Of a stretch of DNA of 35,427 nt, positions 21,426 through 34,207 are shown in pieces. A model generated the notes under the pieces. The model was not told where the DNA came from. It did not search any database and saw only the letters and a program-made list of their open reading frames with translations. Every line of letters begins with the position of its first letter. Within the stretch, counting starts at the first letter, position 1. The position numbers and the translations under genes are program-made. The stretch is taken from positions 1 to 35,427 of the forward strand of contig CAJVPP010000343.1 in NCBI GenBank assembly GCA_910592005.1, written 5' to 3'. The DNA comes from Funneliformis mosseae. Lineage: Eukaryota; Glomeromycota; Glomeromycetes; Glomerales; Glomeraceae.

Positions 21426-24339
21426 TCAACTTTGCGGTAAAGAATTTCCTATAAGATGAAATTCATAAAATGGGTTATTCCCTAAATATTCTTCTTTGTT
21501 ATTATAATCTATTTGATTATTGGAAAAAAAAAAGTTGTATTAATTAAAAGAGAAGTTTCAATAGAAAACAAAAATTTTTATGATTAGTTACCTAACGTTT
21601 GAAATAACCGATCGAAATGCGGCATGAATTCCTGTGTAGATAGATAAAGCTCAAAATCCAGATTCGCAAAAACAGAAAATTCTTTATCCGTTATGTCTTT
21701 TATTGTCACATCTAAATTTTTATGTAATGCCTATGTTTGTAAGGGTAACGATATAGAAAGGTAAAGAGCTATTGATTAGAATTAAATGATTGCTTTCGTC
21801 TAAAATCATGATAAGTAGTAAAAGAAAACTTTTGACTCACCTCTAACAACGGTGAATATGACATTCCCATAGGTTCATTTACTTTACTTGCAAGTAACAA
21901 ACATATCGCTAAAAGAAATCATAATCAATTAGTTGAATAGATTTAAAAAAAAAAAAAAAAATTTAATAATGTTTTTATTTTACGTAAAACTAAACATACC
22001 CCCGATTAATCTACGATTGGTCTTATTCACCAATTTCTATAAACAAATTCTTGATGTTAGTTACGTTATAGAGATCTCACTACAAAAGACCAATGATTTT
22101 ATCGATCCTACCTTTAAAATTAACTTCTCAAAATAAGCATACGCCTTTGCAATAGTCGAAAGTTCCAAGTCCAAATCCTAAATTTAAAAAAAAATGATTA
22201 GCGTTTGGCTTCGACACGATGATTGAAAATGAATGATTTTCGAGATCAACCTCATTTCTTGCCACATTCAACAGTCTCAGCTTAATTTTTCTAATTTGAC
22301 TTAACGTTAAAGTTGAATCAACCTCTGGATGTAATTGACGAAACAATGTATTCGATTCACGCTTCAAATCAGATGGGCGGTTATTATGATGATGCATCAA
22401 CGAACCCTAAGATATGAAGGCATGAATTAATAAACGCAAACATCACTCTAACGTGCGATTGATTCAAATTAAACTTTAATTAAATATACCATAAGACCCG
22501 ACAAACTTAGTACGGTTCGATGTTTAGTCGGCCTGCTGACTTGAACTTCGTTGACCGGAGGTTTTTCTATTTTTATCTTTGGATCATCAAGGTAGGTTGG
22601 ATCATATTTCCCAAAACTCTCCTCTGGACTTGATTAATAATATAAACACGTGATTTTAATATACCAAAAAAAAGGGGGGATGAAAATCGAATGCCTTAAA
22701 GTAAATAGTAGTATATTATATTCACCCTAATGAATGGCTGGGCACTAAGAGATGTGCAAAGGATTCGGCCTGAAATTTTTGAAAATTTTTTTTTTTTTTT
22801 GTGAATTTCAATCAAAAGTGAGAAAGATTCTACTTTTAAATAAAGTTCTTTATCACTCACTTTTCGTCTCTTTATGATCTCCAAATCCGCAGGTTGCTTC
22901 CTGAAATCGCAATCAATAATTAAAAAAAAAAAAAGTCAATCACAGGAACTATACTGATGAACAAATCAGAAATTCCCCGAAAAATGAAATTATACGCACA
23001 TCTGATCTTGACGATTTTTTTGCTTAAATTTCTTATCATATCCCCCCCATATTGAAAAAAGTCCCAACGAAGACTTTCGATAATATACATTACAATAAAG
23101 TTAGAAAATTTTTTTTATGTACAATAATTTTTGGAGGGCGATGATTAAGTTCCTAGACTCACCGAATTATTAGCATTATTTTGTTTACGATTATCATTAA
23201 CATTGGGTTTATTTAGAGAGTTAGGACTTAAAATTGGAGAATGGCGGCGATGTTGAGATTTATAATGAGAAACAGATTTTTCATTTGTAGGAGAAGGATG
23301 AGGAGTGGTAGAATTGGCAGATGATGAGCTCGTATCGGATTTCGAGGTGGATGCTAATTTACGACATCATTTCAAATTCATTTGATTTTGGTATCATCAA
23401 TCGTTAGATAATTTTTTTTTTTTTTTTTTTTTTTACCAGATTTTGGTATCAATAAAACACATTTAAAAAAACAGATAAAGTAATTCGATTAAAAAGAAAA
23501 AAAAGAAGGGAAAAAAAATAATAAAATAAAAAAGAGTTCAAATAAATAAACATAATTTTTTGTTTAAAATTACATTTCCTCATCCTGATAATTATTTTAT
23601 TAAAAATTGAAAAAGAATAATCAATCGAAATAATAATAATGCAATTTCCCGATAACCAACCTGAACTTCTTCGACTGGATTTTTTAATTTCTCCAAGTGA
23701 TAAACTATCTATTATATTTACTTGGTTATCATCAATCTCGGGGATCAAGTTATCACTAGCTTCTAGGATTGCAATTTTTTCCTTAATCGGACTTGTCAAG
23801 TTCTCTCTTGAAGGGTGATAAGGTTTTGATCTTTTAGGATCAAGACTGATGTTTGCCAAGAAACTCGTCGCGGAGTCCTCGCGATGACTATTGCTTCTTT
23901 CACGATCAAAATCATAAAATTCTTCATTATAGTCTATGGGGGAAGTTTTCGTTTTAAATATGTTGTTATTATTGGCAGTTTTTGAACTTGGGGAAAGAAC
24001 ATAATTTCCTCCCGATTTTTTAGGTACTCTCTCGTAGGGGATTGACGTTTTCCTTGTATTGATTTGCAAGCTTGGCTTACTGTTACCGCTGACAGTATCA
24101 TGATCCCTGAGAGTTATTGAAGGTGGTGGTGGTTGGTTTTCAAAGGTATCAGTATTCAAGGAACTGTCTGATGACTGAAAAGGGCTGGGAACAGAGTGGC
24201 TGGGAGCAGCCGTTGCCCGAGAATTACTTGGTGGATAGGAAGATTCAGTTCCAAGGCTGATATTTGTAAGAAAAGTGAAGGCAGCTTGTCTCGAAGAATC
24301 TCGTCTACGGGGGATTCTGCGAGGAGAGGACGTTGTCAT
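21426..24339 (-). CDS. CABLES-like cyclin-box protein (CDK substrate/adaptor family)
   Basis: Twelve exons: 24339-23661, 23353-23163, 23073-23000, 22900-22861, 22769-22726, 22628-22490, 22406-22251, 22177-22112, 22036-22000, 21908-21841, 21730-21592, 21508-21426. They encode 571 aa (human CABLES1 633, CABLES2 478). Near the N-terminus RQAAFTFLTNISLG matches the family's RRQAALSFLTNISLD, and a second copy, SATSFLANISLD, lies about 140 residues on. A Ser/Pro-rich linker follows. The C-terminal part (about 350-560) follows the cyclin-like domain: YDPTYLDDP (CABLES YNPNLLDDP), [78 protein letters not shown]. Animal members link Cdk2, Cdk3 or Cdk5 to Abl-type kinases; the role in fungi is unknown. 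Exon 3 has no clear polypyrimidine tract but its phase fits. Confidence 0.88.
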
Positions 24340-25042
24340 TGGTAAATTTCAAGTTGATAAGCGTTCTTCGCTCGTGGTAACTTATGACACTTGGGCAAAT
24401 CGCTTTTTGTATTTAATTTATTGTTACACAAATTGTGTACACCAACTCTGATTTGGCGTAGTAGGAAAATGTGTGGGAATGGAGAAAGAAGATTCGCCAA
24501 ATGTAATTTTTATTCTTAAATAAAGATAAAAAAAATTAAAATAAATTTTACCATATGCAAAATTTGTTTTACCATATACCAAATTTTTCTTAATATAGTG
24601 GTTAAATGACGTAAACCATGTGCTTTGTTTCTAAATGGTTGATCATATTTATATTGAAAATTAATAATTCCAAAGATTTTCCATTGAGAAACTGGGGCTA
24701 AAACTGAAAAAAAACTCCACAACCTTTAAATTATATTAAAGCATTTTAAAAAGGGAGAAAATGTTACGTAAATTTAACTTTTCTCAATGGAATATTTTTA
24801 TATTTGTTACAATCAAAATCGCGTCGCGAACAGTTTGGTCTATGAAGATGATGGGAACCGCCAAATAAACTCAAAAATCGTACGTTTGAAACTTTTTTTG
24901 TTTAAAAAATCACAAAAACGTCGATGTGTGTGTAACGGGCAAAATAATAGCTCTTTTTTTTTTTTTTTTTTATGAAACCATGTTATTTCAACTTCTAATC
25001 ATTCATCCCAATATAGGGTTCTTTGTTTTAAATACTTTTTCT

Positions 25043-25084
<42 letters not shown>

Positions 25085-25524
25085 GTGTAACAATTTTCAT
25101 TTTCGTAATCTTATTCGGATCCGGATCCGGTAATTCGACAAAATGATTTGCCCATCATTCAGCCATCTTGATATTCGTCTTGATGATCATATTTCAGAAA
25201 TTATTAGTGTATCACACCTTTTTGCCGATGATTCTAAGGCTCATTTTAGAAATACCTATAAATAGATAATATATATACATATAGGTCTATCGAGATGACT
25301 AAGATCTAGAAATATTTTAAATCGAAATTTTTCTTAGACCACAATCTTTTTACAAATAGGGCTCAGTATCATGATATTGCGAAGGATAAAATTTAGAGAG
25401 CAGACATTTATTTGTAATTTGCACAATAGATTTGAAATGTTATTTGATTGTAGCTATTTTTTTTTTTCCAATCATCACAAACAACTATATAATAATGACT
25501 AATCTATATAAATGACGGTATCTT
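24340..25524. other. Intergenic region with inverted repeat and long T-run
   Basis: It lies upstream of the CABLES-like start and downstream of the 119-aa gene (both minus). A 13-bp perfect inverted repeat TTCCATTGAGAAA (24679-24691) / TTTCTCAATGGAA (24780-24792) bounds a 114-bp segment. A T-run of about 30 sits at 25050-25079, and the duplicated GGATCCGGATCCGG lies at about 25120. A 68-residue minus-strand frame at 24722-24516 has no recognisable content. Part of the right end is probably the 3' untranslated region of the 119-aa gene. Confidence 0.45.
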
Positions 25525-26055
25525 TCATGTCTTTCTTTTTTGACCTTGTTCTTTTTCTTTTTCTTTTTCTTTTTCTTTTTCTTTTCTCCGTTTCTCCTTT
25601 TCCTCTTCCATTTTAATTAAATCATCCCCTGTCATTCCACTGAGAATCTGTTCATGAAATGTATGCACCGTTACAGGTTTTGAATCCGATGATATAGAAT
25701 GACGACGAATTGGCACAGGACGAGGGCTACTAATAAGTAAAAAAGGAATAGGTTAAAAAAATTAACGTGTTTAAAATAGTGTTAAAGGATTGAACGACAA
25801 AAGAACATACGATTTTAAATCTTCTGATTCTGAACTTTTTGATTGACCATAATTTAAATGTCTTGTATCTTCATACTTGTCTCCAGCCGTTGGACCGCCC
25901 ACCATATCTGTTGATGAAGTCTCCAATGAAGAAACATGATCGGAGGAAGGATTTATTCCTGGGGAAGATAAAAAAAACACGTAAAATCAATTTAAATAAT
26001 TCCACCGATCTCATTAACAAACAAAACAAAAAAATGAATTTCTACTACCTGACAT
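25525..26055 (-). CDS. Small unrecognised protein with a basic/acidic helical tail
   Basis: Three exons, 26055-26049 (7 nt: ATG TCA G), 25958-25811 and 25729-25525, give 119 aa. The first half is Ser-, Asp- and Glu-rich (SSDHVSSLETSSTDMVGGPT). The middle has a basic patch PRPVPIRRHSISSDSKP, a likely phospho-site context, then VTVHTFHEQILSGMTGDDLIKMEEE, which looks like a folded or helical segment. The end is a (KE)n charged single helix encoded by a TTTTTC hexamer microsatellite (25545-25582). I do not recognise a family. Support for a real gene comes from consistent GT-AG phases (1 and 2) and a head-to-head position with EIF1AD. The tiny first coding exon is the least certain part. Confidence 0.6.
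25545..25582. repeat. Coding TTTTTC hexamer microsatellite
   Basis: CTTTTT repeats about six times and encodes alternating Lys-Glu in the 119-aa protein on the minus strand. Length changes in whole units would stay in frame. Confidence 0.8.
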
Positions 26056-26256
26056 CGTTTTGAATTGTAAAATTTTTTTTAGATAGAAAAATTGAGTGTC
26101 GAAAGATTCTGGTTGCTTTTATATTAATAAAATTGTAATTTATCATGTGATTATGACTCTAAATTTATGTAACGAATGTCTATTTATGACTACATTTAGT
26201 AAAGATCGAATTTGAATTTTTTCTCGAAAAAAAAAAATAAATAATAGTAAATAATA
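26056..26256. promoter_or_regulatory. Bidirectional promoter, 119-aa gene / EIF1AD
   Basis: 201 bp lie between the two divergent start codons. AT-rich; no recognised box. Confidence 0.5.
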
Positions 26257-26517
26257 ATGGGACGAAAACAAAAAACTACGAATAATTTATTAAACAAAAT
26301 TCCGATTCCCACCGAAAAACAAAAAATAGCTAGAGTGTTGAATGGACGTGGTAAAAATCTTTTTGAAATACAATTCTCTGATGGTAATACGACGTTATGT
26401 ATCTTACCACCAAAATTTCGTAATCTCATATGGGTGAAACGAGGTAAAGTATCCTTTATATCTATCTCATTCGTTATTGTATTTTTTTTTTTTTTTTTTT
26501 CATAAAATATTATCTTT

Positions 26518-26550
<33 letters not shown>

Positions 26551-26942
26551 GAAATTATGTCATTATAAACCCAATCGAGGAAACTACTGAGCGTGTAAGC
26601 AAAGTTGGAGGAGAAATTGAACACGTATTATTTTCCGATCATATTAAACATTTAAAATATCAAGAAATATGGTAAGCAAATAAATTTTTTTTTTTCTCGC
26701 ATTCTTTTTAAAAATATACAATCCGTACGTAATTTTTTTGATAGGCCTCAAGGGTTTGAAAATCAAGAAGAGGAAAATTCAAGGTAAACTTCCGAAATTT
26801 TTAATTGATGGAATTTCTTTCAATAAAATTCATTCTTTATAATTTTAGACAAGATACGAATTCTGATGAACTTTTCGTAAATACTAACCGCCACGAAATT
26901 GGTGACGATACAACCACCTCGAGTGAAAATGAAGAAAATTAA
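26257..26942 (+). CDS. EIF1AD: EIF1AD-like S1/eIF1A-fold RNA-binding protein
   Basis: Four exons (26257-26443, 26551-26671, 26745-26783, 26849-26942) encode 146 aa (human EIF1AD 165). The start MGRKQKTTN closely resembles the family start MSQATKRKHVV. The OB fold spans about 18-95: IARVLNGRGKNLFEIQF, TTLCILPPKFRNLIWVKRGNYVIINPIEE, VGGEIEHVLFSDHIKHLKYQEIWP. This is the eIF1A-like S1 domain without the N-terminal tail of true eIF1A. An acidic, Glu- and Asn-rich tail follows. Animal EIF1AD associates with 40S ribosome maturation and is nuclear; here the role is inferred from family. Intron 1 contains two long T-runs (26481-26500 and 26517-26548) just before the exon 2 acceptor. Confidence 0.92.
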
Positions 26943-27911
26943 CCCTAAATTATCTTTCATGCGAACACATCTTAATTGGGATTAATAACATTTGATACGA
27001 GATAAAATAAGCATATTTATAAATTTATCTTAAGCTCGAAAGAAGGGAGGTTAGTAGCAATTCAACTTTTCCAATTGAAGAAACCAATATATCGAGAACT
27101 GGTGAATTACATACAGCATTCTCATTTAAATTTATGATATAGGAGAAAAGTAGCTTTCGGATTCCGATCCCGATCGGATTCACATTATTTTCAAGTTGAT
27201 TTACCTGATGGCACATCATTGATTTGACGTCTAAAATGAATAAATATAGTTCTTGCGAACGTGTTTTTTTTGAGTTAAGAAATAATTTTAGAAAAGAATT
27301 TAAGTCTCATATACGATCTTATCTGATCTTAACAAAATAATTTCATATTTTGAATCTTTTTATTTACATTGAAATAATAGTTGAAATATAAAATATAAAC
27401 ATAATAATAATAATCCATTTAAAATTGGCTCAGACCCTCTCAACCCCAAGATATATATAAAAACCCGGATCAGGATAATGTTTTTCAAGGAAGAGGAGAG
27501 GTCTCAGAAGTTTGTAATCATATATTTTCTTAACTAAGAAAATGTCAAACCTTTTACAGAATCATCACTGCCAATTTTAATTTTAAATTTTTTAAAACAA
27601 AATCCTCTAGAGGAATTCTATATAATATTTTTAATCATTGCTTTTTTTTTTTTTATTTAAAAAAAAAAAAAAAAAAAAAACTCAGAATTGGCTAAATCTC
27701 AACAGGTTTAAATTATTTTCTGTGAGAATTCCTCAAAAATAACAAAAAAGGAGATTTTTGAGCTTTTTATAACATTTTAGATTTTCTATTGTAGCACAGA
27801 TCACGTGAATGAAATTATGTTTACTAAAAATTTTTAATAAAACTCTTACAATAATTTTAGTCTATAAAAAAAGCATTGGTTTAAATACAAATAAATCTTT
27901 TTTTTTTTTTT
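26943..27911. other. Convergent 3' intergenic region
   Basis: It lies between the EIF1AD (+) and thiolase (-) stops. A 64-residue minus-strand frame (27219-27025) has no recognisable content and no good exon partner. CTCAGACCCTCTC (27429-27441) roughly faces GAGAGGTCTCAG (27497-27508) as an imperfect inverted repeat around TATATATAAAAACCC. A T/A-run pair occurs at about 27640-27680. No gene can be supported. Confidence 0.45.
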
Positions 27912-29973
<2,062 letters not shown>

Positions 29974-30155
29974 TTTTTTTTGTTTTGTTTTTTTTTTTTT
30001 TTTTTTTCACGAATTTGGTTTTTGGTTAAGATTAATAAAACACCCTTTATATATAAAAATAATTGACATTATTAATCACATCTAAGATCTAATTGTATTA
30101 CAGCAAACTTCATTTTACATGAAATAATTTTTTTTATTGTTTGTATTTTAAAGAA
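29974..30155. promoter_or_regulatory. Bidirectional promoter, thiolase / SNRNP27
   Basis: 182 bp between divergent starts. The thiolase side has an almost pure A leader on the minus strand (29974-30007). No specific box was recognised. Confidence 0.5.
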
Positions 30156-31608
30156 ATGTCTAACCCGTCTCATCAAGATTACTCGCGTAGACATCAAACA
30201 CAGAGAGACAGAGATCGTAATAGAGATCATTATACGGACCCATATCGCGATCTTGATAGACCCTTAGAAGATCCTTATCACGATCGTCGCAGATCTCGGT
30301 CACCACTTAGAGACAGAGACAGAGACAGAGAAAGAGACAGAGAAAGAGATTTAAGAGACAGGGACAGAGATAGAGATAGAGAAAGTCACAGAGACAGAGA
30401 TAGAGACAAGTACGATCGACGAGAAAAAAAGTCAAAGTCACCACACGGAAGAGAGAGAGTCAGGGATCGTGATCGCAGAGACCGTCGTAGAACTCCGGAA
30501 AGAAATATTCGATACAGATCTCGCTCTCGCTCTCCTTTAAACAGAAGAGGTAAGATTTATGAGCGCGTTTTACTAACAACATATAACCTAGAGATATAAA
30601 TGGCACAATATAGGGCTGGTTCCAATTATGTAGGACGAAAGTTAGGTGAGTTGTTATACCTTTGGGAGCAACCCTATATTGTGTTTACAAAAAAAAAAAA
30701 ATAAAAAAAAAACAGCTTTGCAAACCGTATGAATATGTATAGTCTCTGCTGCATTGAATAAGATAAGGTATGCGTTCAGAGTTGTTTGTGCAAGATGATA
30801 ATTTAATTCGTAATATTTCACGTTTATTTCCTTATTCCCTATATTACTATAGATCGGGCTGTTGTAAGTCCTCGTGGAACTGAACGCGAACGAGATCGAA
30901 AGGGTAAAAAAAAATTACCTATCCTTGATTTCTTCGAAATCTCCAATTTTATATTAATATATATTTATCATCTAGATGAAAGATTTGACCGTGATCGAAA
31001 GATTAAATCGCGTTCGGGTTCACCGAGGTCCGTATAACGTTATTCAATCTCCTTTTTTTTTTTTATAAGATGCTTTAGAACCGTCTTATACATTAATTTC
31101 GTTCGTTAATCATTAATTTCATTCGTTAATATAGGAGAGAGGATATGAATAATTCTTCAGGTTCATATTAAATTTTCATCCGTTAGATATTTCAAGATCG
31201 AAATTAATAACTTTATTTCTGTTAATGTGAACCAGCAGATAATTCTATAATGCTTATAGATCCAGATGAAGATCCTGATCAAGCATTAATGAAAGCCATG
31301 GGTATCGCAGGGTTTAACACCACTAAAGTAAGTATTTCAAAGTTTTCTTTATTAATTTTTAATTTAATAACGCCTTTTGATTTAAATATATTATTACAAT
31401 CAGGGTAAGAGAGTTGTGGGTAATGATATAGCTGCAGTTAGCATTAAAAAACAAAGACAATATCGTCAATACATGAATCGACGTGGAGGTTTTAATAGGT
31501 AAGAAACTTAAGTTTATGTTTCTTTTACGAACCTTTTTTTTTTTTATTTGTCAAATAATAATTTTTTTTTTTTTTTTTTTTTTTAGACCTTTGGATAAGA
31601 TACAATAA
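30156..31608 (+). CDS. SNRNP27: SNRNP27-like U4/U6.U5 tri-snRNP protein with RD/RS domain
   Basis: Seven exons: 30156-30549, 30853-30903, 30976-31027, 31135-31160, 31236-31327, 31404-31498, 31587-31608. They encode 243 aa (human 155). The C-terminal 60 residues are the conserved domain: LMKAMGIAGFNTTKGKRVVGND, then [27 protein letters not shown] (human KGKKV...[23 protein letters not shown]). The N-terminal 130 residues are RD/RE dipeptide repeats with RS patches (RSRSPL, YRSRSRSPL), typical of spliceosomal proteins. The family acts in tri-snRNP and at 5' splice-site selection. The start is the ATG at 30156; an in-frame TTG upstream at 30141 is not needed. Exon 4 (26 nt) ends at a weak donor, GTTCAT. 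Intron 1 is 303 nt, the longest in this gene, and holds an 80-bp inverted-repeat element. Confidence 0.94.
30604..30683. repeat. 80-bp inverted-repeat element inside SNRNP27 intron 1
   Basis: CACAATATAGGGCTG at 30604-30618 faces CAACCCTATATTGTG at 30669-30683: 14 of 15 positions pair and the remaining one is a T.C-type mismatch. No target duplication was seen. It may be a MITE-like solo element or an intronic hairpin. Confidence 0.7.
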
Positions 31609-31846
31609 ATATTAAATTTTTAACGAGATGCATTTCGATATTATTTGTTTTAAAAATTAATCGATATAAAGTCAAATTTCAAATATTTGCGATTTTCAAT
31701 TATTTTTTATGAGAATTTTTTTTTTTTTTGCTTATAGAATTTTCGATTTAAATTAATATTATATAAGTCAATTTGTATTGGAACGATTTTATAATGGGAA
31801 ACTTATTAATAAAGAATATTTTAAATAAAATTGCTACATTATTTAT
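31609..31846. other. Convergent 3' spacer, SNRNP27 / MTG2
   Basis: 238 bp of AT-rich DNA between the two stops; it presumably carries both polyadenylation sites. Confidence 0.5.
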
Positions 31847-33439
31847 TTACAGGTAATTCTCTTTTTCTCGTACTTTTTCAACCATTTGTCTTAACAATGT
31901 TGTTACTTTGACGATATTTTTTTTGTATTTCGCAGAAACTGGTACGATTACAATTTCTTCTTTAAACATTTCCTTAACTTTTGCTTCAAAAATCGGAAAA
32001 TTTTCTTTGGATTTTTCAGTTATATCTGCCTTATTTGCAACAATCAAAGATGAACGTTTTGTAAGTCCCGGTCGATATTTTTCTAATTCACTTTGTAAAA
32101 TATACCATTCTTCCCATGGTTGATTTCCTGATAAATCAACGACATAAACAAGAACTTTCGAACGTTCTATATGCCTAAGGAAGGAATGTCCTAATCCGAT
32201 GTTTTTATGAGCACCTTGGATTATTCCAGGGATATCAGCAACGGTTAATTGAAACCTATCAGAATAATCCACCGTACCAATGTAAGGATTGAGAGTTGTA
32301 AAAGGATAAGGTGCGATCTTTGGATGAGCGTTAGAAACAGCCGTAAGGAAAGTACTTTTTCCCGCATTTGGTAGGCCCACCAATCCTGCATCAGCTATTG
32401 CTTTCAGTTCTAATTCAAGATATTTTACTTGCCCTTCCTGTCCTTTTGTCGCATACTTTGGAGAACGATTTGCATTCGTTAAAAAATGTGGATTTCCTTT
32501 TCCGCCTAAACCTCCATGTGCAACTATATATTGACCATTTGGCACGGAAAGATCCAAAAAAAGATTATTATTTGCATCCTTAGCTTTAAGAACCTTGTTA
32601 TACCTTTCATCTTGCTCAATCATTTTTTCGGCTTCGATAAAGAATGAACTTAAAGGATTTTTCTCATTATATCGAGGGTAATGAACCCAAGTCGCTGCTC
32701 TCTTTTTTGCAAGTTTCGTTTCTTCGTCAAGATTTTCGTCATTTATTTGATCTTCATTAATTTTTTTTGATTGTCTTTTATTTAATAATGGGTCAACCTC
32801 TCTAACAATGGTTCCCAAAGGAACTTGTATTATAACATCTTTACCAGCTGAGCCATGTTTCATATTCCCTTCGCCATTATGACCTCTACCCGCAGTGATG
32901 TTCTTGCTAATGGAATGCAATGAAGAATGATTTGATGACGCGACAAAGATAACATTCCCTCCCCGCCCTCCATTACCACCTGAAGGGGGTACCTTTGAAA
33001 CATACTTTTCCCGACTAAAAGCAACACAGCCATCACCCCCGGCACCTCCCTTAACCATAACATACATCAGGTCGATAAATTGTCGTGTCTTGTACGGAAA
33101 GGTAGTAGTACAAAAAGGAGAAGGGTTTAAAACAACTAACAAAAATCCTTTTAAGACCATAAATTAATTGGATTTAAAATTGAAATACAAAACCTTGTCT
33201 CTCAATTTATATTGTAAACTCTGATCTCGAATCTTCTCCATATCGTTTTTTGAGGCAAGGTCTACTTCACTTTCTTGTATAACTGCCACGTCATGTTGTC
33301 CAACCAGCAAAATTGGCTTTTCTTCGGCATTATTATCACTCGATGAATTTCTAATTTGTACTAAAGGTTGTAAAAAAGATCCGGCAAAAGAAATCTGTTT
33401 TCTAAAAGCAAAGTGTTGAGCACGAAAATAAATTTGCAT
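31847..33439 (-). CDS. MTG2: MTG2/ObgH1-type mitochondrial GTPase
   Basis: Two exons, 33439-33194 and 33088-31847, encode 495 aa (yeast Mtg2 518). Obg GTPases help assemble the large ribosomal subunit; Mtg2 does so in mitochondria. The Obg glycine-rich fold starts at FIDLMYVMVKGGAGGDGCVAF (about 86-106), with GGNGGRGGNVIF, GRGHNGEGNMKHGSAGKD and VAHGGLGGKGNPHF. An insertion of about 75 residues, rich in charge (183-258), interrupts it, as is often seen in mitochondrial members. The G domain has G1 GLPNAGKST (320-328), the G2 region PFTTLNP, G3 DIPG (367-370), G4 NKAD (434-437) and G5 SAK (467-469). The first exon is a basic, Phe- and Ser-containing presequence-like region (MQIYFRAQHFAFRKQ). 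The 105-nt intron has a weak donor (GTTTTG). A start inside the second exon (ATG 33160) would lose the presequence and is rejected. Confidence 0.95.
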
Positions 33440-33600
33440 TTTTTAGTAAAATTTTTTATCAATTATCATCAAAATCTTTTTTACAATATGATAAAAATTT
33501 AGCCAATAGATGATCGTATTTTCACGTGATCAGATCATTTTATTATCATACATCATCCACCTTTTTTTTTATCTTTACTAAATACGTTCTTTTCTTCATA
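33440..33600. promoter_or_regulatory. Bidirectional promoter of two mitochondrial genes, with CCAAT and CACGTG
   Basis: 161 bp separate the MTG2 and TOM22 start codons. CCAAT (33503-33507) is the core of a HAP/NF-Y site; CACGTG (33523-33528) is a perfect E-box palindrome of the kind bound by bHLH factors such as Cbf1. The two lie 15 bp apart near the middle of the spacer, in a setting that would suit control of both genes. Binding is inferred from the motifs only. Confidence 0.6.
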
Positions 33601-34207
33601 ATGGTTAAAGTTGAAGAGGTACTATTACTTTTGACATTCATGGAAGTTTATTCACGTCAACTCTTTTAGACAATTATTTCTCTTGTTAATTAAGATAACT
33701 GAAGACTATGACGACGATCATCACTCTGAGGATTCAAATTTTACAACCGATGACTCAGACTCTGAAGACGATTTTGAGGAGGAAACATGGATTGAAAGAA
33801 TTCGTGCGTTACGTGATATTATACCGACCGATACACGCGATTCAATATCATATAAAATATCATCTATGATGAGTTTTGGCGTGAGAGGTGCTCGTTTCTT
33901 AGGAAATGGAGCTTGGGTATTGACCACCTCAGCTTTACTCGTAGTTTTTCCGTTGTTAGTTGAGATAGGTAGAGAAAGTGCGATCAATCAAATGGAAAGT
34001 GAACAAATGGTAATTTATATCTTTATTTGGTATTTGGTATTTTCCTTTTTGTTTTAAGAAAAATTTTCAAATTCGATGTTATATTGATAGTTAAATCAAG
34101 GTGATCCGTATGGACAACCCGGACAACCTTTACCACCAGGACAACATCTACCATCAGGTCAAAATCAAACACAGCCTCGAGGAGCTTTAATACCACCAGG
34201 ATTTTAA
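33601..34207 (+). CDS. TOM22: TOM22, mitochondrial import receptor subunit
   Basis: Three exons, 33601-33618, 33695-34009 and 34091-34207, encode 149 aa (yeast Tom22 152). Tom22 is the central receptor of the TOM complex in the outer membrane; its acidic cytosolic face takes presequences from Tom20. Seen here are a very acidic N-terminal part (EDYDDDHHSEDS, DDSDSEDDFEEE; residues 9-37), the family signature ETWIERIRALRDIIP (36-50), SMMSFGVRGARFLGNGAWVLTTSALL with a single membrane helix at about 77-98, and a short Pro/Gln-rich tail predicted to face the intermembrane space (QPGQPLPPGQ, PPGF). The membrane helix runs from GNGAWVLTT, as in other fungal Tom22. The first coding exon is 18 nt, MVKVEE. 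Confidence 0.94.

Noticed and set aside
24516..24722. 68-residue minus-strand frame with LAPVSQWKIFGIINF
   Set aside because: Ends in a hydrophobic low-complexity tail, no recognisable domain and no exon partner with matching phase; part of it is the inverted repeat.
27025..27219. 64-residue minus-strand frame near the EIF1AD 3' end
   Set aside because: No domain, no convincing start or splice context; it lies in presumed 3' untranslated sequence.
33089..33160. MTG2 start at ATG 33160 with MVLKGFLLVVLNPSPF
   Set aside because: This segment is intron in the two-exon model; the upstream exon 33439-33194 gives a better presequence and keeps phase into FIDLMYVMVKGG.
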